Assembly: GCF_047663525.1 (NCBI RefSeq)
Contig: NC_092588.1
Span: 108,953,001 to 109,017,000 of the forward strand
Direction of reading: 5' to 3'
Length of the DNA: 64,000 nt
DNA from: Anas platyrhynchos
Lineage: Eukaryota > Chordata > Aves > Anseriformes > Anatidae
The position numbers and the translations under genes were made by a program. This document shows, piece by piece, positions 38,801 to 47,370 of this stretch; within the stretch, counting starts at the first letter, position 1; each line of letters starts with the position of its first letter. The notes under the pieces are model-generated. The model worked only from the letters and a program-made list of their open reading frames with translations. It did no database searches and was not told where the DNA came from.

Positions 38801-39933
38801 GAGTACTGCCAATGAACCATCCCTGGTGAGGAGAGGTAGCAGAAGACGGATGGATTTTGGTCCATTAGTAGTCTATAGAGTGAGATGACTTCTCCATGCT
38901 CTGGATCTTCCCTGATCCATTCTGAGTAGACTGCAAAGGAGCCCACAGTCTCACCTCCAGCACAGCCACAACCAGGCAGATACAGGCATGTAGGAATAAT
39001 AAACCAATAAAGGATTTACATATTCTTTCCTCTACCTCCCTCCCCCACCCCATTTTTCATTTCATATTGCTGTCCCCTGTTGCCAAGAGGAGTTTATCTA
39101 TGGTGTTTGGTAAGGGAGTACTAAACACATTATAGTGCTATTTTAAATGACATCACAACTAACTAGATATTTTAATTGAAGGTAAATAACCAACATTATT
39201 GCCATTTGAATGATAGCAATAGTGGAGAGTAATGGCACTACTGAGGAATCAATTGCTATTTCCCTCATAAACCATAAACCATTCAGAGATTTATAATGCT
39301 TTTTTAATGACCAGCCCTTCTAGGTGTTGAGCAGCTCCTGAGTCTTCTGGATGCCTGCTGAAGTCAATAGGAATGGGGGGTGTCTCGGTGTCACATTTTT
39401 GTGCCCGAGGATAAAATACCAGTTATCAGCTGCAAGCAAAGGAAAGCTTGGGATTTTAGCATGCTGCTCTGCCAGTGTGCCCCAAACCCCAAAATGGGGA
39501 TGCTTGACTCAACCACTGTTTCATAACCTGTTTAAGAATAAAAATGCATTGTGTATTTGTGTGCATTTCATGCCCTCTTAAGGTAGGTATGGCAAGTAAC
39601 CTTGTGGAAGAAACCATGTCGACTGCTTATTTCCTTCTGCATACCTAAATGCGTTGCTTTTGTATTTCATCTGTCCTGAGACCATTTTAACTAATGTGGT
39701 GCTATCCAATGCACCAGTTGGTTCGGTGGCATTGTATCATGCACAAACACCGGCGGATCCGGAGTGCTGCGAGAGGCGATGTCCCCTGTGCTGAGCACTG
39801 GGGAGGGCTGTTCCCCCTCTCTGACTCTCTATCCGGTCCTAAGGTGCTGTGACCCAGGGGCAATGTGAATGTCTCAGGTTTATTTTTCCAGTTGGAGTCA
39901 ATGACATATTCATCTACTCAGACCTGCGCTGAC

Positions 39934-40014
39934 AAATCCAGCCTCCTTTACTCATGAGAGTACTCTCATCAAGTTAAGTGGGATTAACCCCATGATGAAG
40001 GAGACGTAAGGCCA
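39934..40014. repeat. Relic of an ancient palindromic amniote repeat
   Basis: CCTTTACTCATGAGAGTA, then TCATCAAGTTAAGTGGGA, then ATGATGAAGGAGACGTAAGG. Order and spacing follow the CCTTACTCATGTGAGTA...GTCAATGGGA...GTAAGG palindrome with strong decay. Confidence 0.5.
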
Positions 40015-40147
40015 GTAATTATGTTTTCATTTTCACTTGTTTTACTTTGATTTTGCATGAAAAGCAACTTTTTAAAGTTCCAGAGAGCATCTGTGATGCT
40101 GTCGCAGCCCATCAAGTCTCAGCTAAACTAGTCCACCATTGAGGATC

Positions 40148-40184
40148 CTGTTGATAATATTGTTGAATACTGTTGATAATATTG
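40148..40184 (+). repeat. 15-bp direct repeat
   Basis: CTGTTGATAATATTG occurs at 40148-40162 and 40170-40184. Confidence 0.9.
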
Positions 40185-40574
40185 CAATAATTGGTTACAA
40201 AGGAAATGGATTTCTACTCTGGATGTGGAAAGAAAGCACAGAAAAACAGAGCCAAGACAGATGAGCTCCTCCAGCCAGCCAGCAAGGGACCACATGCCTA
40301 AAGATGCACAGAATTTATTTAGAAAATCCAGACTTGGCCTGGTGAAAAACAGGAGCATTAATCCCTATATGCTCACGTCATGAAAAATATTGCCATTAAT
40401 AGGACAAAAGCACAAGCAGCAGCCACTGCCCCTCTCTTTTGTAAACGTCTTCAGGGATGAAGAGTTTCACTATGCCTACCTCCACTGCTAGCATACTGGG
40501 CTTTCCAACCCATTTCTAGAGCAATTTCCTTAGCATCTGGTGCACATCCAATCTAAATTTTGAAAAAGCAGCCG

Positions 40575-40640
40575 ACCCAACCTGCTCCCACTTAAGTCAA
40601 TGACAAAACTCCCATTGACTTCAAGGAGAGCACAAGCAGA
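40575..40640. repeat. Relic of an ancient palindromic amniote repeat with inverted arms
   Basis: CTTAAGTCAATG (40591-40602) is inverted against CATTGACTTCAAG (40613-40625) with one base missing, around ACAAAACTCC. CCTGCTCCCA precedes the left arm. This matches the CCTGCTCCCATTGAAGTCAATGG-type repeat. Confidence 0.65.
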
Positions 40641-42540
40641 CGGGTTGTTAACAGGGAATTGGTGCCTATTGTTCACCGGAGCATGTCGGGCTAGCATGTA
40701 TCAACTCCACGAGCATCAAAGGGAGTTACTAGAGGAAATCCCCTGAATATTTATGCGATAGTCAGAGGGGAGGGCTGTTTTTCCCTTTCCCACGTATCTC
40801 TACCGAGATACGCTAGCTATGGGAACACACACGATCTTCTCGCAACTGGAGCAATGCATACAGGGCCCCGGGTTTCCCTGCAGAGCCTCTTCTGTGGAAG
40901 TAGCCCGATGGAAAAAGAGCTTGGCGGCGTATCACGGTTCTTCACGCGTTTCCAGAAATACCACGTCATTTTCAAGAGCCGTTGTAGTGTCAGGGGATTC
41001 TCACTGTGACACTCCAGCCTGCGTGTATCATCTGTCCAAACTGGCTTTGCGAGTGCTAAAGGGGAACCAGTTACAGACTGGGGTTTCCCAGAGATTTCCA
41101 GCGAGATCACACAAGCTTCTAGGAGGGTTTCTGCGCAAACAGCACAGTGCAACGTTACAGTGTGCCTACTTTCACAAAGATTTTAATTAAATAGGATCAG
41201 CAAGGTTTGAATCTGCATGCTCACCATGACTTAAAGATGGTGAGGGTTTTTTTAGACAGCACGTTGAGTCTGTCCATATTATAAGGACTCTGGGAAAGAG
41301 ATAAAGTGTAACCATACCAAATGCTTTAGGGCCCATTTATATTTCCACCTCATGAGAGCCAGCGATGGCAGAGAGTGGAGTTTCACAGAATAAAAGCAAT
41401 GACGGCAGCATAATTGGGATCCTCCAGCCTGTAGCTAATGGAAATAAGTCTTCCCATCATATTGTCATCATGTAGCATGCAAATCTACGCCTCAGTCAGA
41501 CAAAGATTTACACCATGCACCTAGTTTTCGCGCCTGGAGGATCCCAACTGCCATCAGTGGCACTGGTAATGTGGGACAAAGTAAGCAAAACAAGAGTCTG
41601 AATATTTGTAAGCACAGCCTCAAAACATATGTTTTTAAGGGGTGAGAGAGAATGAAAGTGCGCTTCATTATACTCTTCAGACGATCCAGCCTCACTGCTC
41701 ATTCACGTTCTGGGTTTGACAGCTTCCCACCGTACCCTTCCTATATCACCCGTTGTGACTAAGCACTGAGGGGATCATTAATCACCATTATGAATTTCTC
41801 CCCTTCTGCCGGGCTTGAGTTAAAAGCCCAGGGGCAGATCCTGCAGCCTTTACTCCTTCCTGCAGCCCTTTCCCCAGCGGGCAGACCTACTTCACTCACC
41901 ACGAGCTGGGAGCATCGCAGCAGCTGTAGGGCCGGGCGCGGTGTGTCTCATACCGGCGTCCCGTAGAAATATGCACGGGTTGTTCAGGAATTAACAGAAA
42001 GTTTGCGCACCGCGGTATTGAATTAAAAGGTTGGGCTCTGCCACGGGACGACTTAAGCCGGGCTCTGGGGGACGCGCCTGTTAATTTTAATGCTGCCTCA
42101 GAGTGCAGAACTCCGGACATTCGCAGCATCATATTTAAAACATGGTACATCGGCTAATACGTGATCCCGCGCGTTAATGGAGCAAATTAAGTTACAGGTA
42201 TGAATTTTACATAAAACGGATTAATATTATATGCCATGGAGGAATTTTAAATACCCCATCCCCATGCATTTTTAATCGTTATGCGCTCTAATTTAACGTT
42301 CCCAGGCGCTGCTTTGCTCGGCTCCCTAACCCCCCCTCAAGTTTTCCTTGGGATTTTCCCTGCTGGCATCCCCCAATACCCGCGCTAGGACGATGCGGGG
42401 CAGCGAGGGGGGGACACAAAAAACGCCCCCGGGGGAGGCAGGGCAGCGCTGCCCCCTGCTCCCCACGGCGGGGCACGGCTCCGGGGGCCGCTGCGAGGCG
42501 GGGGCCGCCCGCATTCCCCGGACCTTCCTCCCCCGGACCG

Positions 42541-42593
42541 CCCCCCCCCCCTCCTTTCGTCCTCCTCCTCCTCCTCCTCTCCTCCTCCTCCTC
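42541..42593 (+). repeat. Polypyrimidine tract with C-run and (CCT)n in the ID4 promoter
   Basis: A run of about 12 C is followed, after a single G at 42559, by CCT repeats to 42593. It lies about 170-220 bp upstream of the predicted cap site. Such mirror-like purine/pyrimidine tracts can form triplex or quadruplex DNA; that role is inferred. Confidence 0.85.
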
Positions 42594-42599
42594 GGGGCC

Positions 42600-42760
42600 C
42601 GGCCCCCTCCAGCAGCGCCCCCGCCCCCCCTGGCCCGCCGCCATTGGCCAGCGCCGCGTTCCACGGGGGGCCTGGGCGCTCTGATTGGCTGCGACGCGCC
42701 GCCGCGGAGCCCCCCCCGCCCGCCGGTCCCATATAGCGGGCGGCGCGGCCGGCAGCGGCG
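42600..42760 (+). promoter_or_regulatory. ID4: ID4 core promoter: two inverted CCAAT boxes and a TATA-like element
   Basis: ATTGG (inverted CCAAT, NF-Y type) occurs at 42643-42647 and 42684-42688, followed by a TATA-like CATATAG at 42730-42736. These spacings put the cap site near 42760 and give a 5' UTR of about 150 nt. The surrounding DNA is a CpG island. The motifs are read directly; their use is inferred. Confidence 0.75.
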
Positions 42761-42910
42761 GCACAGGCGGCGGGGGCCGTGCTGAGAGCGGCCGGGCAGG
42801 GCAGCAGCGGGACGGGAGGAGCCCGGTGCGCGGAGAGGGGCGGGCGGTGGTCGCAGCAGGAGGGGGGCGTCCCGCTGTCCCCCCCTCCGTCGTTCCGTCC
42901 CCGCGGCAGC

Positions 42911-43780
42911 ATGAAAGCCGTGAGTCCCGGCCGGCCCCCCAGCAGCCGCAAGGCGCAGCCCGGGGGGGCGGGCGGCGGCGGCCCCCCGGCCCTGCGGTGC
43001 CTGGCCGAGCACAGCGGCTGCAAGGGGGGCGAGGAGCCGGCGGCGCTGTGCCTGCAGTGCGATATGAACGACTGCTACAGCCGCCTCAGGAAGCTGGTGC
43101 CCACCATCCCGCCCAACAAGCGGGTCAGCAAAGTGGAGATCCTGCAGCATGTCATCGACTACATCCTCGACCTGCAGCTGGCTCTGGAGACGCACCCGGC
43201 GCTGCTCCGGCAGCAGCAGCAGCAGCACCCGGCCGGCTGCCCCGCGGCCACCCCCCGGACCCCGCTGACGGCCCTCAACACCGACCCGGTAAGAGGTGCG
43301 TGCCACGCCGGGCCGCGGTGGTCGCCGCCGTCTGGGCACCCCTCCGAGCCCGGCTGCAGCCCCCGGGGTGGGCGCGGAGCCCCCCGTCGGGGCGCGGTGG
43401 GCGCCTCCAGCCCCCCGGCAGCCGCCCGGTGCTCCCGGTGTAATTGCAGCCTCTCGAGGGAGCCGCCGCAATCAGCGTGTTTGCACACACGGCTCCCGGC
43501 GCTGCTCCTAGCGCTTCCCGGCCCTCCGCCGAGCACGGCGGATTTGGGGGCTCCGGCACCCGAACCGCCCCGGTGCGGCGTTTTTTGGGGGGCAGCGGGG
43601 GGACGGGGAGCATCTCCTGCCGGTGGCACGGGGAGCGGCGTGTCTCGGGGACTGGGTGGCGGTGCGTGTGGGGGTCTCTCTCCCCTTCCTGTTCCTCCCC
43701 CCCCCGTAACTCGGCGCCGTCTCGTTGCTGTGCAGGCTGGCTCTGTTAACAAGCCGGGGGACAGCATCCTCTGCCGCTGA
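42911..43780 (+). CDS. ID4: ID4, inhibitor of DNA binding 4 (HLH protein); join(42911..43288, 43736..43780)
   Basis: Dominant-negative helix-loop-helix regulator. Id proteins dimerise with E proteins (TCF3, TCF4, TCF12) and, lacking a basic region, stop them binding E-boxes; ID4 acts in neural, gonadal and mammary development. The spliced product is 140 residues: 126 from exon 1 and 14 from exon 2. Visible features are an MKAVSPGR start with a CDK-type S5-P-x-R site, then a Gly/Pro linker. The HLH runs from about 45 to 96: helix 1 from [16 protein letters not shown], loop PPNKRVS, helix 2 from [22 protein letters not shown]5 run follows (101-105), then the ID4-type tail [10 protein letters not shown] and GDSILCR. 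The ATG has A at -3 and is the first ATG after the predicted cap site. From memory, human ID4 is 161 residues, with poly-Ala and Pro-rich segments absent here. ID1-ID3 fit less well at both termini. The splice sites are consensus, so I am very sure. Confidence 0.97.
   Translation: MKAVSPGRPPSSRKAQPGGAGGGGPPALRCLAEHSGCKGGEEPAALCLQCDMNDCYSRLRKLVPTIPPNKRVSKVEILQHVIDYILDLQLALETHPALLRQQQQQHPAGCPAATPRTPLTALNTDPVRGACHAGPRWSPPSGHPSEPGCSPRGGRGAPRRGAVGASSPPAAARCSRCNCSLSREPPQSACLHTRLPALLLALPGPPPSTADLGAPAPEPPRCGVFWGAAGGRGASPAGGTGSGVSRGLGGGACGGLSPLPVPPPPVTRRRLVAVQAGSVNKPGDSILCR
43289..43735 (+). other. ID4: ID4 intron 1 (GT-AG, 447 nt, in frame)
   Basis: The donor reads CCG|GTAAGA and the acceptor TGCAG|GCTGG, preceded by a pyrimidine-rich C-run. 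The break falls after the NTDP codons, on a codon boundary (phase 0). At 447 nt it equals 149 codons and contains no stop in the ID4 frame, so a retained-intron message would stay open into exon 2. Confidence 0.93.
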
Positions 43781-43794
43781 CCGCCGCTCCCCAG

Positions 43795-44185
43795 GTGAGT
43801 GCCGGGTCGCCGGGAGCCCCCCCCCAGCCCGGTGGTCGCGAGGGGGGGGGTTGAGCGCGGCCGCAAGCATTCGCAGCAGGCTCCGGGGGGTTAGCTTTAA
43901 TTACCGGGCGGTTATTTTATTCCTTTTAATTACCGTTTTTCCAACACCCCCTCATCTCCCCCCTCCCTTTTTCACCCCCCCCCCCCACCTCCCTGCCCGG
44001 AGCGCTTCTGGCTGCGGCGTGCAGCTGCGCATCCCTCCGCCTGGCCCAGCCTGGGAGCCGCGCTTGTTGTTTGACCTGGTTTGTTTTGGGTTGTTGATCA
44101 AGCATGTCTTGTGTTTTGTCGGTGGCGCCAGTCGGTCTGGAGCGGAGCGGTTCACACACCCCCTCTATTCATTCCTCTCCCACAG
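43795..44185 (+). other. ID4: ID4 intron 2, within the 3' UTR
   Basis: The donor reads CCAG|GTGAGT 14 nt after the stop codon. The acceptor is a pyrimidine tract ending CCCACAG before GTGTGCGG. The splice is inferred from strong consensus sites and from the known three-exon organisation of ID4. Confidence 0.8.
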
Positions 44186-44549
44186 GTGTGCGGCGGCGCC
44201 GCGCAGAGGCACCGCGGGGGGCGGGCGGCGGGGAAGGGGGGGGCCCGGCGGAAAAAAAAGAAAAAGAGCGAGCCGACCCCCCCGTGCTCCGCCCGGCAGA
44301 GCCAGCCGCCCCCCGGAGCGGTTTTTTCCCCCCCCTAGCCCCCCACCCGCCGCCTCTTCTCTCCGCCCGGCAGCAGGATGCGAGCGGCGGGGGCAGCGGG
44401 GTGCCGGACCCCCCAGCGGCAAAAGTTGCGCCCCTGCCCCGGGACAGAGGAGCGAGCTCCAGCCGAGCCCCTAGGAGCGTAACTGAGGGAGCCAGCAGCC
44501 GATCCTTGAAGCTTTACTAATCTACCAGAGCATTTGTAGATATATTTGA

Positions 44550-44571
44550 CATCTATTGTTTCAAATAGATG
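44550..44571 (+). other. Predicted stem-loop in the ID4 3' UTR
   Basis: CATCTATT (44550-44557) pairs perfectly with AATAGATG (44564-44571) across a 6-nt loop, 7 nt after the first Pumilio motif. Confidence 0.5.
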
Positions 44572-44732
44572 GTTTTATTGGGGCCCAGGGAACTTTCTTC
44601 TCCCTGCAGGAGTGTTACATATTGTATAGATAAAAACGCGTGGCATTTCATACTGTGTATATATAGAGATGTTCTATGAGTGTGAGAAAAGTATATGCTT
44701 TAATAGACTACTGTAATTATAAAATATTTTTA

Positions 44733-44738
44733 ATTAAA
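44733..44738 (+). promoter_or_regulatory. Possible proximal poly(A) signal ATTAAA of ID4
   Basis: The ATTAAA variant lies in an AU-rich stretch. Cleavage here would remove the third Pumilio site and about 840 nt of 3' UTR. Weak without transcript data. Confidence 0.3.
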
Positions 44739-45574
44739 TATTTTTTGTAAATATTATAAAGGTGTGTATGTTTTTTTTAAATCTGTGGGAATCTCTTTAG
44801 GAAACTGCAGCTCAAGTACAGAGCTGCTTATATGGAAATACCTTGAATGTGTAGGGCTTTTTTGTCCCCAATTGTCCCCAAATATCCTTTAGACTCGGAA
44901 CCTACAGCTATACCTAGTGGTCCTGCATGATTGCATGAGATGTCTAATTGCAAATGAACTTGTTTGGAGTCCATACAAACGTGTTTTTCCTCAATCTAGA
45001 CTAAAAATGTTTGTAAGTGTATTATACATTTTGAGACTACACTTTTGTCATTTAGGCACAGGGGTTTTTAGTGCGTTCTATAAAAGTAGCAGTAAGATGT
45101 AGTGCTTTTTTTACTGAAAATAGACACTCTATCTACTTTTTGCATTATGGGGTGATGCTTTAGATCTTTAATCAGCTTTTTAAAAATCTGCTGTTGCATC
45201 AGATCAAGAAATTTGTTCTGGAACTTCATTTAGTACCAAAAGGTTTTACTGCAAACCTGCATTCCTACAGTCTTATTAATTGCTTAAAAAGCGAAAACAG
45301 TTCTCTGCTTGCAACCAAAGGGCAAACCATTAACAAAAACAGTTACTGTTTCCTTCGTCCAAAGAGTATTAATAGGGGACTGCGGAAAGGCATATGGGCA
45401 AAGTCATTATGATCAGTGGTGTAAACTCATCTTAAAATGAACTTAAGTAGACCAAAAATCAGATAACTGCGTCAAGATTATTTTTCTAGTACAAGATGAC
45501 TTTCATTTCACTGCAGCTATGTTACAGTTAAAATCCTGTTTAATCTCTGTGATGTGTAACTACTACATGTGAAC

Positions 45575-45580
45575 ATTAAA
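45575..45580 (+). promoter_or_regulatory. Likely distal poly(A) signal ATTAAA of ID4
   Basis: ATTAAA is followed by a U/GU-rich stretch (TGTCTTTAACTGTGATTC). The resulting 3' UTR of about 1.4 kb suits the known size of ID4 messages. I did not see a canonical AATAAA between exon 3 and this point. Confidence 0.55.
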
Positions 45581-47231
45581 CTAGATTTACCTGTCTTTAA
45601 CTGTGATTCTTCAGCTTATTTCTTCAATTCTCTGAATTTGCATGTTCGTTCTCCTTGCCTTTTTTTTTGTTCGTACTATTTGATGGGCAAGTACATTTTA
45701 TGGCAGGCTTTTGTAAGCTCCGAGTTCTACAGCCTGTAAACTAATGCCTGGGCTTGGTGCAAGATGCTCATTTTGTGTGATCAGTAGCCTGCGCGCTTGT
45801 GAGATGGGATTTTCAGAGTGGGAGAATTAAGTAGGATTTAATTGGGTGCTTTGTAAATAGCTAGCCAACTGTGTGTAACATGGTCTGTTTGACTAAAAAA
45901 GAGAGGATTTGTTTCAGATTATACGAGTGTCAAAAGTACCATAACCCAAGGGACTTCTTCTATTAAGTTAAATATTTATAAGGTAATGAACTGCTGGGGT
46001 CATTAGCTATTGACTACAGTGATAATGTCAATAAGATGAACATTTTCTTAATCAAAATAATTGCATAAAGATCAAATCAAAAACTGGCTTGCATGTCTGC
46101 AAACATGAGGCCTCCTGTCACTTCAAATGCTTTGAAGGCAGTGGCATTTCACAGGCTTGTCCCTGGCTCAAGGGACAGGGAGTGGGTCCCCAATTTTTCT
46201 CCCCCCAACTCAGATGTTATAGTAGTTTAATGAACAAAATACACGTTCTTGTAGAATTAAGTCATGAACCTATTGTTCTGTGTCTCCAGCTAATTCAATG
46301 ACAGTAAGAATGCTATTAATGGGATTTTTTTCTTTACTGCAGTTTGGGAATTTTTGCATTGTTTATTTAAACAACTTTTTTTCCTCAGGAATGGCTTACA
46401 TTTCTACTCATTTTCCTTGTTTATCCTGTTAATATTTGTAGTCCTCAGCTTAGCTGAGCTCTATAGCTCAGCTTATTTTGTATACAGGTTTTTCAGTAAC
46501 ATTAGTTCTCAATGCCCTCATTTGTTTCTCTCCGCTGTTGCCAAATTACAGTGTTCTGTTACACAGAAGAGGAAGCAAGTAAAATGTGCTGTCCTAAAAT
46601 ATGAGCCTACCTTGTCGAGATTCCAGATATCAAAGCTGGTGTATCCTGGGAGATCCGATAAATCACTGGACTGCCCTTCCACGGAGAACAGACCAATTTG
46701 TGGATTGTTTCAAATCGGGGCAATTTCCCATAGAGTTTAGCAGTTTGAGGATTTCGTTGTTGTTTTGTTTGTTTGCTTAAAAAAGCAACTGTGGTGCAAC
46801 AAGTTACAGCCTTTAGAAAACTGAAATCTTACTAAAAGAGCTGTGAAAATTTTCACATTATATAGGATTCCTGACAAGCATGCAAAAAGAAAAAGCTCTC
46901 TTAAAGCATAGGAGAGGCTGGTCTTGATTTATTCCTTATGCTATGTGTGAAACCGTAAGCAAGGAGTGTCTAATCGCTCACTAATGGCTGCAGTCAGTAC
47001 AGCCCTAAATACAGCCATATTTATTTTTGTTTTTCAAAGGTTCTAGAATCTTTCAAAATACTTTAATCCCATATTTTGTTTAAATCATGTTTTCCATACA
47101 GCAGAAGACGTAAATGTTTGAACAAAGGCGAATTAAAAGGACTCTTTCTTCTAGCGCCTTGGATTTTCTCTTAGTCACAAAAGCATTCCTTAAAAGGAGC
47201 TATTTGATTGCGTGATGAGAGTTGTGGTGAG

Positions 47232-47370
47232 GCTGCCAGATTAGGAATTAGGATACCAAATTCTGTTCCCAGCTCTGCTACTGAGACTCTGTTGTGACCT
47301 TGAGCAAGTCACCAGCTGTCAAACTAACATCTCGCTTTCCATTCGCAATGATGACATGTGCTCTGGTTTG
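47232..47370 (+). mobile_element. MIR-like (CORE-SINE) relic
   Basis: It holds an ordered match to the MIR consensus as I remember it: CCCAGCTCTGCTACTGA followed by TGTGACCTTGAGCAAGTCAC, then diverged sequence ending near ATGATGACA. No target-site duplication is visible, as expected for an element this old. Known only from recalled consensus, so the subfamily is left open. Confidence 0.65.

Larger units (their letters stand above)
34713..42299. other. Non-coding sequence upstream of ID4
   Basis: AT-rich sequence with three palindromic repeat relics and a (CCA)n run at 36942-36960. CpG dinucleotides become commoner from about 40.8 kb. Overlapping opposite-strand open frames of 111 and 123 codons at 40.82-41.19 kb show no family features. 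Confidence 0.55.
42300..44510. other. CpG island over ID4
   Basis: Very G+C- and CpG-rich DNA spans the promoter, both coding exons, both introns and the start of exon 3, bounded by AT-rich sequence on both sides. The high GC explains the many long open frames here on both strands, including one of 381 codons on the minus strand. Confidence 0.9.
44535..44753 (+). promoter_or_regulatory. Three Pumilio (PUF) recognition elements in the ID4 3' UTR
   Basis: TGTAGATA (44535-44542), TGTATATA (44656-44663) and TGTAAATA (44746-44753) each match the UGUANAUA consensus of PUM1/PUM2 exactly. They fall within 219 nt on the transcribed strand. A fourth match at 45852-45859 lies beyond the likely poly(A) site. 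Confidence 0.65.
42760..45597 (+). other. ID4: ID4 transcription unit (predicted mRNA span, three exons)
   Basis: Inferred transcript. The cap site is placed about 30 nt after the TATA-like element at 42731. Exon 1 is about 42760-43288, exon 2 is 43736-43794, and exon 3 starts at 44186 and ends shortly after the ATTAAA at 45575. The stop codon (43778-43780) lies 14 nt before the second donor, so the downstream junction is too close to trigger nonsense-mediated decay. The layout, with a short second coding exon and a separate 3' UTR exon, matches ID4 as I know it. Cap and cleavage positions are estimates. Confidence 0.8.
44186..45597 (+). other. ID4: ID4 3' UTR exon
   Basis: A GC-rich first 300 nt changes sharply near 44510 to AT-rich sequence. 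The AT-rich part holds three UGUANAUA Pumilio motifs, a perfect 8-bp stem-loop and AU-rich runs (44720-44760), as expected of a short-lived regulatory mRNA. The open frames in it have no protein similarity that I recognise. Confidence 0.75.

Noticed and set aside
42685..43443. 252-codon plus-strand frame overlapping ID4 exon 1
   Set aside because: Out-of-frame shadow of ID4 with low-complexity composition and no domain.
42326..43471. 381-codon minus-strand frame antisense to ID4
   Set aside because: Pro/Gly/Arg/Ala-rich composition mirrors the CpG island and it lies opposite the real coding exon. Several other long frames here share the same cause.
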